Below, one piece after another: positions 1-6,795 of a stretch of 11,794 nt of DNA. The position numbers and the translations under genes are program-made. Source of the DNA: Candidatus Fischerbacteria bacterium RBG_13_37_8. Lineage in GTDB: Bacteria > Acidobacteriota > HRBIN11 > MFGW01. Numbering within the stretch: position 1 is the first letter of the stretch; every line of letters starts with the position of its first letter. The notes below the pieces were generated by a model, which ran no database searches, was not told the DNA's origin, and saw only the letters and a program-made list of their open reading frames with translations. Location: the NCBI GenBank assembly GCA_001780385.1, contig MFGW01000176.1:12151-23944 (forward strand), given 5' to 3'.

Positions 1-30
1 AATTATCAAATCATTAATAAGGGGAATATT

Positions 31-1374
31 ATGAAAAGAATATTAATAGTTGATGATGAAAAGAATATACGACTTTCTTTAAGCAATTTTTTAAAGGTAG
101 AAGGGTATGAGACCATAGAAAGTGAGGATGGAGAAGAAGCAATAAAATTGCTGGACAGGGAAGATATAGACATAGTGATATTAGACTTATTTATGCCAGG
201 GCTGGATGGTATGGAAGCATTGAAAATAATGAAGCAAAGACATGAAAACATACCGGTGATCATGCTCACTGCTCACGGAAATACGGAACGAGCAGTGCAG
301 GCAATTAAACACGGCGCGTATGATTTTCTTGATAAACCACCCAATACAGATAAAATGCTTGTAGCCATATATAATGCACTCGATATGAAACAATTGAGAG
401 AAGAAAAAAATGAATTGGAATCACTTTCCTATGGCAAAGAAAAATTAATAGGCGAAAGCACTCTTATGAAAGAACTGTATCAGCAAATAGAACGTGTTGC
501 TCCTCTCAATACGCGTGTTCTCATCGTTGGAGAAAGCGGTACAGGAAAAGAATTAGTAGCTCTTGCCATCCATAAAAAAAGCAAAAGAAAAGAGAGGAGA
601 TTTATCAAAGTAAATTGTGCAGCAATACCTTCTGAACTTTTTGAAAGTGAATTTTTTGGGCATGAGAAAGGCTCCTTTACCGGAGCTATTTCCAAAAAAA
701 TCGGAAAGTTCGAAAAAGCAGATGGAGGCACTCTATTCTTAGATGAAGTCGGAGATATTCCTCTTCACCTGCAGCCAAAGATTCTGCGTGCTATACAATA
801 TGGAGAAATACAGAGAATTGGAAGTGATAAAGAAATATATGTTGATGTACGCATTATTGCTGCAACGAATCGTGACTTGCAGAAAGCAGTATCTGAAAAT
901 AAATTCCGCGAAGACCTGTTTTATCGCCTTAATGTATTCCCTATTTCAGTACCTCCATTGAGAGAACATAAAGAAGATATTCTCCCTTTGACAAATCATT
1001 TTGTTAATCAAATAGCCGTTGAAAATAATTTTAAATCACCAAGCATTGATGACAGCGCCATAAATGCCCTTATGAATTATGATTATCCGGGTAATATCAG
1101 GGAATTGAGAAATATTCTGGAAAGAGTTCTTATTTTATCAAGCTCCGAAACAATTTCAGATTCTCATATAACGTCGGTAATTGGAATAAAACATGATGAT
1201 GAACATTATGGAGATGACCTTAAAGGTAAAGTACTCAGCACAGAAAAAAAAGTTATTGAAGAAACACTGGAAAAATATAACTGGAATATTTCAAAAGCAG
1301 CTAAACACCTCGGCTTAGAAAGAAGCCACCTCTATAAAAAAATGAATAAACTAAATATAAAAAGGCAGAGGTAG
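31..1374 (+). CDS. NtrC-family sigma54-dependent response regulator
   Basis: A cytoplasmic two-component transcription activator of 447 aa. Seen: an N-terminal receiver domain (about 1-120) with acidic pair D8/D9, phospho-acceptor D52, T80 and K102. Then comes an AAA+ domain (about 138-370) with Walker A GESGTGKE (167-174), the sigma54-contacting loop as GSFTGA (214-219, usually GAFTGA), Walker B TLFLDEV (234-240) and an arginine-finger region FREDLFYRL (292-300). A Fis-type helix-turn-helix lies at about 418-441 (NISKAAKHLGLERSHLYKKM). All three modules are complete, so it should be a functional enhancer-binding protein that drives open-complex formation by sigma54 RNA polymerase. The start is supported by AAGGGG six bases before ATG. 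A partner histidine kinase is likely to lie upstream, outside the window. The gene converges on purA. Its regulon cannot be told from sequence. Confidence 0.95.
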   Translation: MKRILIVDDEKNIRLSLSNFLKVEGYETIESEDGEEAIKLLDREDIDIVILDLFMPGLDGMEALKIMKQRHENIPVIMLTAHGNTERAVQAIKHGAYDFLDKPPNTDKMLVAIYNALDMKQLREEKNELESLSYGKEKLIGESTLMKELYQQIERVAPLNTRVLIVGESGTGKELVALAIHKKSKRKERRFIKVNCAAIPSELFESEFFGHEKGSFTGAISKKIGKFEKADGGTLFLDEVGDIPLHLQPKILRAIQYGEIQRIGSDKEIYVDVRIIAATNRDLQKAVSENKFREDLFYRLNVFPISVPPLREHKEDILPLTNHFVNQIAVENNFKSPSIDDSAINALMNYDYPGNIRELRNILERVLILSSSETISDSHITSVIGIKHDDEHYGDDLKGKVLSTEKKVIEETLEKYNWNISKAAKHLGLERSHLYKKMNKLNIKRQR

Positions 1375-1390
1375 AGAAGAGGGGGATCAA

Positions 1391-1482
1391 TGTCAAGATT
1401 AATATTAACAAGGCTTTTTCCTAAACCTCATCCTCTTTCTAACTTCAACCTCATTCTATCTTTACCTATACCTTTTCTTTAC
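1391..1482 (-). repeat. Dispersed intergenic repeat, copy 1 (downstream of purA)
   Basis: This segment fills most of the gap between the converging response regulator and purA. On the + strand it begins TGTCAAGATTAATAT, runs through AACAAGG, CTTTTTC and CTAAACCT, then ACTTCAACCTCATTCTATC and TTTACC, and ends at the purA stop codon. The whole unit aligns, with small gaps, to the reverse complement of 8321-8417. Its last 40 or so bases also align directly to 8452-8494. So at least three related segments occur in the window. No coding potential and no T-tract terminator are visible here. The family is unnamed to me. Confidence 0.75.
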
Positions 1483-2763
1483 TTACTCTATCCCCTTAAC
1501 TGTGATAATATCTTTCCTGGTGGGTCCATTTGATAAAAGAGCTATGCTACAGCCTAAATAATCCTCAATAGCTTTAAGATAATTTTTTGCCTGGAGTGGA
1601 ACATCATCATAATTTTTAAGAGAGTGAGTATTTGTTTTCCATCCTGGTATCTCTTTATAAACAGGTGTACATTCCTGCAGTATCCATAATTCAGAAGGAA
1701 AATCAGTAAGTATTTCGTTTTTATGCTGATACGCCACACATATTTTTATTTTATCAAAATCATCCAGCACATCAAGTTTAGTGACAGCAAGAGATTCACA
1801 GCCATTTATAGTACATGCATATTTTAGCGCTACTAAATCGAGCCATCCGCATCTGCGTGGTCTTCCCGTAGTAGCCCCATATTCTTTCCCCTTTTGCCTG
1901 ATAATCTCCGCTTCATTGGTATAAATTTCAGTTGGAAATACTCCCCCTCCTACTCTTGTCACATATGCTTTCATTATGCCAAGAATACTGCCAATCTTTG
2001 TTGGACTGATGCCTAAACCGGTGCATATTCCGCCTGAAACCGTGCTCGAAGAAGTTACATAGGGATAGGTGCCATGATCTATATCAAGCATGGTTCCCTG
2101 TGCTCCTTCAAATAATATTTTATCTCCAACCTCCATTTTATCCGTCAGGTACATGGTTACATCCGCTAAATATGGAACTATATGAGGCCTTACATGCACA
2201 ATTTCATTGAGCATCGCTTCTAAAATTTCATTTTTGTTCACCCGGTAATAATGCTTGTAATAATCTATATTTAAACTTAATTTTTCTTTTAAATATTGAA
2301 GATTTTCAATATCAGCAATTTGAATTCCTCTCCTACCTATCTTATCTTCATAGGAAGGACCTACCCCTCTCATTGTGGTACCAATTTTTTTTTCGGCTAA
2401 AGATTCTTCACACTGGTTCTCATAGGTAACATGATAGGGAAAAATAAGATGTGCCTTTTTGCTAATTAATAATCGTCTTTCCAGGCTAACACCTAAATTT
2501 TCCAACATGCTCATCTCTGATTTTAATGCTTTAAGATCGATAACCACACCATTGCCTATGACACATGTTGTATGCTTCCATAAAATACCTGACGGAATCA
2601 GATGCAAAATAACTTTTTCCTTGTCAATATAAACGGTATGACCTGCATTATGCCCACCTTGAAAACGTGCAATGATATCATATTTTTCAGATAGTACATC
2701 TACAATCTTACCCTTGCCTTCATCCCCCCACTGCAAACCAACTATTGCCAAATTTCCCTTCAT
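1483..2763 (-). CDS. purA: Adenylosuccinate synthetase
   Basis: Cytoplasmic enzyme joining IMP and aspartate using GTP to form adenylosuccinate, the first committed step from IMP to AMP. The protein is 426 aa, the normal length. Seen: the N-terminal GDEGKGK loop (13-19) with catalytic-base Asp14, His42 in GGHNAGHT (36-43), the IMP-binding segment from GTTMRGVGPSYEDK (128-141), GAQGTMLDIDHGTYP (220-234) and the TTGRPRR segment (298-304). ATG start with GGAG five bases upstream. It is the last gene of the ribosomal-protein operon, 46 nt after frr. That places AMP synthesis beside pyrH (UMP kinase), so nucleotide supply may be co-expressed with translation genes (inference). A repeat starts at its stop codon, and no standard terminator follows. 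Confidence 0.98.
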   Translation of the reverse strand: MKGNLAIVGLQWGDEGKGKIVDVLSEKYDIIARFQGGHNAGHTVYIDKEKVILHLIPSGILWKHTTCVIGNGVVIDLKALKSEMSMLENLGVSLERRLLISKKAHLIFPYHVTYENQCEESLAEKKIGTTMRGVGPSYEDKIGRRGIQIADIENLQYLKEKLSLNIDYYKHYYRVNKNEILEAMLNEIVHVRPHIVPYLADVTMYLTDKMEVGDKILFEGAQGTMLDIDHGTYPYVTSSSTVSGGICTGLGISPTKIGSILGIMKAYVTRVGGGVFPTEIYTNEAEIIRQKGKEYGATTGRPRRCGWLDLVALKYACTINGCESLAVTKLDVLDDFDKIKICVAYQHKNEILTDFPSELWILQECTPVYKEIPGWKTNTHSLKNYDDVPLQAKNYLKAIEDYLGCSIALLSNGPTRKDIITVKGIE

Positions 2764-2773
2764 TTTTTCTCCA

Positions 2774-2802
2774 AATATTATTATTTACTCTTTAATAATA
2801 TT
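2774..2802 (-). other. AT-only hairpin in the frr-purA gap
   Basis: Perfect 10-bp inverted arms (AATATTATTA at 2774-2783 and TAATAATATT at 2793-2802) around a 9-nt loop. The hairpin lies just upstream of the purA SD, between the frr stop and the purA start. It has no GC pairs and no clean U-tract, so it is not a convincing terminator. It could modestly affect purA translation or RNA processing, or simply reflect AT richness. Confidence 0.4.
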
Positions 2803-2809
2803 GATTACT

Positions 2810-3367
2810 TTAAATTGACATTATTTCTTTTTCTTTACTATCCGCTACCTGCCCTACTTTTTCTATATAGTCATCTGTTAATTTTTGTATCTTATCCTGC
2901 CATTTCTTGGAATCATCTTCGGATAATTCCTTATTCTTTTCCATTTTGCGCGTCTTTTCATTCCCTTCCCTGCGTATCAGCCTGATTGAAGTTTTATATT
3001 CTTCAGCAATTTTCCATACTTTCTTTGCCAACTCTTTCCTTCTTTCTTCCGTAAGTGAGGGAATTTGTAATTTAATCAATTTCCCGTCACTGATTGGATT
3101 AATACCAAGATCAGATGCTAAAAGAGCTCTCTCTATATCTTTTAATGTTGCAACATCCCAGGGCCTGACGAGAATTAAATTTGCTTCCGGAATTGACAGG
3201 GAAGCTACTTGATTAATTGGAACTGAAGTCCCAAAATATTCAACTCTTATATTGTCCAGAATTGATAATGAAGCACGTCCCGTTCTTATTATTCCAACAT
3301 CCTTTTTCATAGCATGTAGCGCATTTTCCATCTTCTTTTTTAATTCATTATAATATTCATCAAGCAT
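2810..3367 (-). CDS. frr: Ribosome recycling factor
   Basis: Cytoplasmic factor that, with EF-G, splits post-termination ribosomes so they can be reused. At 185 aa it has the standard family length. Seen: the long N-terminal helix with IRTGRASLSILDNIRVEYFG, the SIPEANLILVRPWD segment, the NPISDGKLIKLQIPSLTEERRK core (written here in part: SLTEERRKELAKK) and the C-terminal helix with RREGNEKTRK and DDYIEKVGQV. The ATG overlaps the pyrH stop by 8 nt (ATGCTTGA), with AGGAG nine bases upstream inside pyrH, so translational coupling is likely. The order tsf-pyrH-frr is conserved widely in bacteria. Here it is followed by purA instead of the frequent uppS-cdsA. Confidence 0.98.
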   Translation of the reverse strand: MLDEYYNELKKKMENALHAMKKDVGIIRTGRASLSILDNIRVEYFGTSVPINQVASLSIPEANLILVRPWDVATLKDIERALLASDLGINPISDGKLIKLQIPSLTEERRKELAKKVWKIAEEYKTSIRLIRREGNEKTRKMEKNKELSEDDSKKWQDKIQKLTDDYIEKVGQVADSKEKEIMSI

Positions 3368-4088
3368 GGCTATCTTCTCCTATACTTGAACCTATTTTTT
3401 CTCCATCGAGTATTTTTTTGATATTTCCTTTTTTGTTAATATCAAAAACAATAATAGGCATCTTATTTTCCATACAAAGTGAAATAGCAGTAGAATCCAT
3501 AATTTTAATATTCTGCTGGAGCACATCCATAAATGAGAGATGATTAATTTTAATAGCTTTTGGATTTACCAATGGATCTTCATTGTACACACCATCCACT
3601 TTGGTAGCTTTAAGAATGACATCTGCCTTTATTTCAATAGCTCTTAATGCCGCGGCTGTATCAGTAGAAAAATAAGGATTACCTGTCCCACAAGCAAAAA
3701 TCACTATCCTTTTTTTTTCAAGGTGCCGGATTGCCCTGCGTCGAATAAATGGCTCCCCAACTTCTTTTATTTCTATTGCAGACATTAAACGCGTAACTTT
3801 ATCATATTTCTCGAGGTAACTTTGAAGCGCTATAGCATTAATTGCGGTACTCAGCATCCCCATATAATCACCAGAAACCCTGTCAATGCCATTCCGGGAA
3901 GCTATATCACCTCTTATAATATTCCCCCCGCCAATTACTACCCCAATATCCACACCTGTATCATGCACCTGTATTATTTCCTGTGCAATATAATTTAACA
4001 TATTGAAATCAATACCAGAATGATTTCCACCTTGAAGCGCTTCCCCGCTTAACTTCAACAATATTCTATTATATAATGGCTTTAGCAT
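3360..4088 (-). CDS. pyrH: Uridylate (UMP) kinase
   Basis: Bacterial amino-acid-kinase-fold UMP kinase: UMP + ATP gives UDP + ADP, in pyrimidine nucleotide synthesis; cytoplasmic, hexameric in the family. The protein is 242 aa, a typical length. Seen: N-terminal RILLKLSGEALQGG (residues 8-21), the GVVIGGGNIIRG loop, the GDYMGMLSTAINAIAL segment, FACGTGNPYFSTDTAAALRA (nucleotide and phosphate contacts) and ATKVDGVYNEDP. The ATG gives the usual family N-terminus but lacks a close SD: the nearest GGAG is about 18 nt upstream, inside the end of tsf. The start lies 10 nt after the tsf stop, so re-initiation by coupled ribosomes is plausible. Its 3' end overlaps frr. Confidence 0.97.
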   Translation of the reverse strand: MLKPLYNRILLKLSGEALQGGNHSGIDFNMLNYIAQEIIQVHDTGVDIGVVIGGGNIIRGDIASRNGIDRVSGDYMGMLSTAINAIALQSYLEKYDKVTRLMSAIEIKEVGEPFIRRRAIRHLEKKRIVIFACGTGNPYFSTDTAAALRAIEIKADVILKATKVDGVYNEDPLVNPKAIKINHLSFMDVLQQNIKIMDSTAISLCMENKMPIIVFDINKKGNIKKILDGEKIGSSIGEDSHA

Positions 4089-4098
4089 AAATCAATAC

Positions 4099-4716
4099 TT
4101 ATGCTTCTCCAAGCTTATACCTAATAAATCTGCTGATAGTTATATTCTCCCCAAATTTAGCTATAGCATTTTGAATTAATTCACGTATTGTTAATGCAGG
4201 ATCTTTTATAAATGGCTGATCATACAAGCTAACTTCAGATAAATAAATTTTTAGCTTTTCCTCAAGCAGTTTATCTTTATCTTCTATCGGCTCAGAGGAA
4301 GCTTCTATTTCTTTAAGCAAACTTGCTTTTACTTCATCAATACATTCCTGGGTAATCGATGAAGTATCTATATATTTAGGATCAGAAGCCGCAATTTGCA
4401 TTGCAATATCATTAATTATTTCATTAAATTCAGGCGTCCGCGCTACAAAATCAGTCTCACAATTCACTTCTACCAGTACACCTAATTTCCCACCCGTGTG
4501 TATGTAGGCTCCTATACAACCTTCTTTTGTTGCACGGTTGGCCTTCTTTTGAGCAATCGCTATGCCTTTCTTTTTTAACAACGCTATCGCTTTCTCAAAA
4601 TCACCCTCTACTTCTACCAGGGCTCGCTTACATTCCATTACACTTGCACTGGTCTTCTCTCGTAAAGATTTAATTAATTCAATGCTAATTGCTTTCGTAC
4701 TTTCTGAATTATTCAT
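4099..4716 (-). CDS. tsf: Elongation factor Ts, short form
   Basis: Guanine-nucleotide exchange factor that releases GDP from EF-Tu; cytoplasmic. I chose the ATG at 4716, giving 205 aa. It overlaps the rpsB stop as ATGAATAA and has GAGG six bases upstream. An in-frame ATG at 4734 would add six residues and lacks a better SD. Seen: the UBA-like N-terminal domain (IKSLREKTSASVMECKRAL, then EGDFEKAIALLKKKG), the signature GCIGAYIHTGGKLGVLVEVN and NCETDFVARTPEF (in EF-Ts the TDF residues contact EF-Tu), and a C-terminal DQPFIKDP...GENITISRFIRYKLGE. It is far shorter than the E. coli protein (283 aa) and close to the Thermus form (about 196 aa), so the duplicated half of the core is absent. This is a known natural variant rather than a truncation. 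Confidence 0.96.
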   Translation of the reverse strand: MNNSESTKAISIELIKSLREKTSASVMECKRALVEVEGDFEKAIALLKKKGIAIAQKKANRATKEGCIGAYIHTGGKLGVLVEVNCETDFVARTPEFNEIINDIAMQIAASDPKYIDTSSITQECIDEVKASLLKEIEASSEPIEDKDKLLEEKLKIYLSEVSLYDQPFIKDPALTIRELIQNAIAKFGENITISRFIRYKLGEA

Positions 4717-5512
4717 AATGTTCTTCCTCTTCATAATCTTCGCTTATCGTAATTGCTTGCGCAATATCTTCATGCATTTCATCACCCTCTGCTTTTTCTG
4801 ATACCACTTCTTCGGCAAATTGCTCCTGATAAATTTTCCCACCTTCATTTATTGCTTCTGCAAATTTTAAGGTAAACATTTTTACTGCTCTTATCGCATC
4901 ATCATTTCCCGGTATAACATACGCAACTCCTGTCGGATCACAATTTGTATCTACTACTGCAATTACTGGTATATTCATGATTGCCGCTTCTTTCACTGCA
5001 ATTGATTCCTTGCGTGGATCAATTATTATAATAGCATCAGGCAATGTATCCATATTCTTGACGCCGATATATAATTTTTCAAGTCTCCGTATGAGTTTAT
5101 CCAAACGCGATGCTTCCTTCTTAGATAATTCTGACCATTTATCACTTCCTTTCATCTCTAAAAGCATTAAATATTTATCAATGCTCTTTTTTATGCTCCC
5201 ATAATTCGTTAGTATACCACCGGGCCATCGCCTGTTGATATAATACATCGAACATTGCTTTGCTGCCTCCTGTATAGCATCTTGTGCTTGTTTTTTCGTA
5301 CCAACAAATAATACTTTTTTACCATTGGAAACTAAACTGACTAGAAAATCAGCGGCTTCTTGAAATTTCTTTGCTGATTGCTGCAAATCAATTATGTGAA
5401 TCCCATTTCGTTCATTATAGATATAAGGTTTCATTTTGGGATTCCATTTCCTTTTCTGATGCCCAAAATGAACACCAGCCTCTAATAAATCTTTCATGCT
5501 TACTACTACCAA
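4709..5512 (-). CDS. rpsB: 30S ribosomal protein S2
   Basis: Structural protein of the small ribosomal subunit, needed for late 30S assembly and docking of S1 in many bacteria. With the TTG start at 5512 it is 267 aa. Seen: MKDLLEAGVHFGHQKRKWNP, YIYNERNGIHIIDLQ, VLFVGTKKQAQDAIQEAA, NRRWPGGILTNY, LPDAIIIIDPRKE and VAVVDTNCDPTGVAYVIPGN (a near-canonical S2 core). The N-terminus VVVSMKDLLEAG resembles the family's usual short extension before SMK, which favours TTG over the ATG at 5497. The C-terminus is a long acidic tail ending EDYEEEEHYE. The GAAGAGGAA codons of that tail also supply the SD of tsf. The start region is unusual (see the leader entry). Confidence 0.96.
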   Translation of the reverse strand: MVVVSMKDLLEAGVHFGHQKRKWNPKMKPYIYNERNGIHIIDLQQSAKKFQEAADFLVSLVSNGKKVLFVGTKKQAQDAIQEAAKQCSMYYINRRWPGGILTNYGSIKKSIDKYLMLLEMKGSDKWSELSKKEASRLDKLIRRLEKLYIGVKNMDTLPDAIIIIDPRKESIAVKEAAIMNIPVIAVVDTNCDPTGVAYVIPGNDDAIRAVKMFTLKFAEAINEGGKIYQEQFAEEVVSEKAEGDEMHEDIAQAITISEDYEEEEHYE

Positions 5513-5575
5513 GTTTTCACCGGCATTTAACGTGCCGGTTTAACACCTCCTTTTTTGCATAAATTGCATATACAT
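5513..5575 (-). promoter_or_regulatory. rpsB leader with SD separated from start by a hairpin
   Basis: Read on the minus strand after the rpsI stop, a near-perfect SD (AAGGAGGTG, 5544-5552) lies 31 nt before the TTG start of rpsB. Between them sits a hairpin with 7-bp arms ACCGGCA/TGCCGGT (5519-5525 and 5533-5539) and a 7-nt loop. If folded, it would leave about 10 unpaired nt between SD and start. A second weak SD (GGTGA) just before the TTG is partly inside the hairpin's 3' arm. An 11-codon ORF (MYMQFMQKRRC, 5540-5575) overlaps the SD and stops right after it. A regulatory role is inferred; autoregulation of rpsB by S2 through its leader is known in E. coli. Confidence 0.55.
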
Positions 5576-5585
5576 AACTAAAACG

Positions 5586-5978
5586 TTATCTCTTTGAATA
5601 TTGGAATCTTTTGCGTGCACCGGGCTGTCCATATTTTTTCCGTTCTTTTTCTCTGGAATCACGCGTCAGCATTTTATTGTCTTTTAAAATTTTTCTTAAT
5701 TCCGGATTAAATTTTTCCAGTGCCCTGGAAATGCCTAACTTGATTGCATCTGCTTGTGCTGATATTCCACCACCTTTTGTGGTAATGAATGCATCAAATT
5801 TATCTATAAGATTAGTTAATGCCAATGGCGAACGTGCTATATTTTGAAGAGCAACCATCGGAAAATATTCATGTAATTCACGATTATTGACCATTACCTT
5901 GCCGGATCCTTCCCGTAAAAAAACTCGTGCTATTGAAGTCTTGCGTTTGCCGGTACCATAATATTGTACAATATTCAC
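5586..5978 (-). CDS. rpsI: 30S ribosomal protein S9
   Basis: Small-subunit head protein whose C-terminal tail reaches the P-site tRNA. I set the start at GTG 5978, which has GGAGG five bases upstream and yields 130 aa, the same as E. coli S9. A TTG at 5990 would put the SD inside the coding sequence. Seen: YYGTGKRKTSIARVFLREG at the N-terminus, a KGGGISAQADAIKLGISRAL core and the basic tail RDSREKERKKYG...RFQYSKR ending in the conserved SKR. It follows rplM by 18 nt. The rplM-rpsI pair is one of the most conserved ribosomal gene pairs. Confidence 0.97.
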   Translation of the reverse strand: MNIVQYYGTGKRKTSIARVFLREGSGKVMVNNRELHEYFPMVALQNIARSPLALTNLIDKFDAFITTKGGGISAQADAIKLGISRALEKFNPELRKILKDNKMLTRDSREKERKKYGQPGARKRFQYSKR

Positions 5979-5996
5979 TTCTTCCTCCAAATTTTA

Positions 5997-6449
5997 TTAT
6001 GCTAATTTCTTCGAAGCAAAATTTATAGCAAGTACCTCCGGCTGCTGCGCTGTATGAGGATGCTTTTCTCCAACATAAAGTTTTAACTTCTTCTCATATT
6101 TCTTCCTCAATAAATTCTTCGGAAGCATTCCGGATACTGCATATAATATAAGTCTTCGCGGATCTTTCTTGAATAACTCACGAGCAGTCATTTCTTTTAA
6201 TCCGCCTATATAAGTAGAATGCGAATAATATATTTTATCTGTCCACTTCTTCCCGGTTAATTTAATTTTATCTACATTCACTACTATTACAAAATCTCCT
6301 GTATCCATAAAAGGAACATAGTTCGGTTTGTATTTCCCTGTCAATAAGCGAGCAATACACGTAGCTAATCTTCCCAATGTATGTCCATTTGCATCGATCA
6401 AGTACCACTTCCTTGTTATATCAGCACTCTTCGGTATATATGTTTTCAT
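5997..6449 (-). CDS. rplM: 50S ribosomal protein L13
   Basis: Early-assembling large-subunit protein. The start at ATG 6449 gives 150 aa, near the family norm (E. coli 142), and is preceded by AAGGAGAAGGT. Seen: MKTYIPKSADITRKWYLIDA, TLGRLATCIARLLTGK, VPFMDTGDFVIVVNVDKIKL, YYSHSTYIGGLKE and the AVSGMLPKN...LKLYVGEKHPH region typical of L13. An in-frame upstream start (6497) would prepend MLHLKKENLQQEKGEG, which is not a family feature and spans the SD. It is the first gene of the translation operon, with a sigma70-like promoter about 70 nt upstream. Confidence 0.97.
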   Translation of the reverse strand: MKTYIPKSADITRKWYLIDANGHTLGRLATCIARLLTGKYKPNYVPFMDTGDFVIVVNVDKIKLTGKKWTDKIYYSHSTYIGGLKEMTARELFKKDPRRLILYAVSGMLPKNLLRKKYEKKLKLYVGEKHPHTAQQPEVLAINFASKKLA

Positions 6450-6520
6450 ACCTTCTCCTTTTTCTTGCTGCAAATTTTCTTTTTTCAAATGAAGCATCTA
6501 CTTCGCAATGACAATCCCAT

Positions 6521-6549
6521 AAGATACCAAATTTCACCCTATTTGTCAA
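6521..6549 (-). promoter_or_regulatory. Probable sigma70-type promoter of the rplM operon
   Basis: On the minus strand a consensus -35 TTGACA (6544-6549) is followed, after exactly 17 bp, by TATCTT (6521-6526, 4 of 6 matches to TATAAT). Transcription would begin near 6513, leaving a leader of roughly 65 nt before the rplM ATG. This is the best-placed promoter for the whole rplM-to-purA block. It lies immediately next to the decayed PIN-domain fragment. Confidence 0.65.
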
Positions 6550-6557
6550 GCTGGTGT

Positions 6558-6716
6558 TTAGTAATCGAAATTGCCTATGCATATAATGTTTCCGTGCATG
6601 ATTCTTGTTATCTTGCATTATCACAAATTGAAGATAAGCCATTTATCATAGCCAATTATAAATTTGTTGAACGCATAAAAGGATTCAAACGTGTTATCAA
6701 GTCAGCTCAATTATAA
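6558..6716 (+). pseudogene. C-terminal remnant of a PIN-domain (VapC-like) toxin
   Basis: A 52-codon open stretch ending in TAA reads AYAYNVSVHDSCYLALSQ, then IEDKPF, IIANYKFVERI and KGFKRVIKSAQL. This is the typical C-terminal half of VapC/PIN ribonucleases: helix, S-V-x-D-x-x-YLALA, then T-A-D-x-x-F. The third acidic residue (D, codon 6600-6602) is kept. The TAD motif has become I-A-N, so the fourth acidic ligand is lost; ACA to ATA and GAT to AAT, one base each, would explain it. The N-terminal half with the first catalytic Asp is missing: the reading frame upstream is not PIN-like in any frame and is occupied by the rplM promoter and gene. No adjacent antitoxin gene is seen. The identification rests on motif recognition, not a search. 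Confidence 0.7.
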
Positions 6717-6757
6717 ATCAGCGCTTGGCATTCGCGCCACATAACTTGGTTTCTCAT
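6707..6757 (-). CDS. Possible 16-residue mini-ORF with strong SD (doubtful)
   Basis: ATG at 6757 has AAGGAG seven bases upstream and reads MRNQVMWRECQALIYN before TGA. The SD-ATG arrangement looks functional, but the product is tiny, unrecognised and ends within the antisense of the PIN remnant. It lies upstream of the rplM promoter, so it would need its own transcript. It could be a relic of a lost gene start, a leader peptide or chance. Confidence 0.2.
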   Translation of the reverse strand: MRNQVMWRECQALIYN

Positions 6758-6795
6758 TGTGTTTCTCCTTGGGGATAGAACTCGTAAATCTAGTC

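Noticed and set aside
187..393. Antisense open frames inside the response regulator, purA, ribosomal genes and the kinase
   Set aside because: Each lies opposite a strongly conserved coding sequence and has no domain, SD or independent context.
1375..1482. Bidirectional terminator between the convergent genes
   Set aside because: No GC-rich stem with T-run on either strand; the gap is filled by the dispersed repeat instead.
5979..5990. TTG start for rpsI, adding four residues
   Set aside because: The GGAGG SD lies inside those codons, and the GTG at 5978 gives the exact family length.
6450..6497. Extended N-terminus for L13
   Set aside because: It covers the SD of the ATG at 6449 and is not a family feature.
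6381..6557. Upstream half of a longer + strand open frame leading into the PIN remnant
   Set aside because: It runs antisense through the start of rplM and is not PIN-like; only the part from about 6558 carries family motifs.
6720..6745. TGGCA segment as a sigma54 promoter
   Set aside because: The required GC at the -12 position is absent at the correct spacing; other TGGCA/TGCCA sites examined in gaps also failed.
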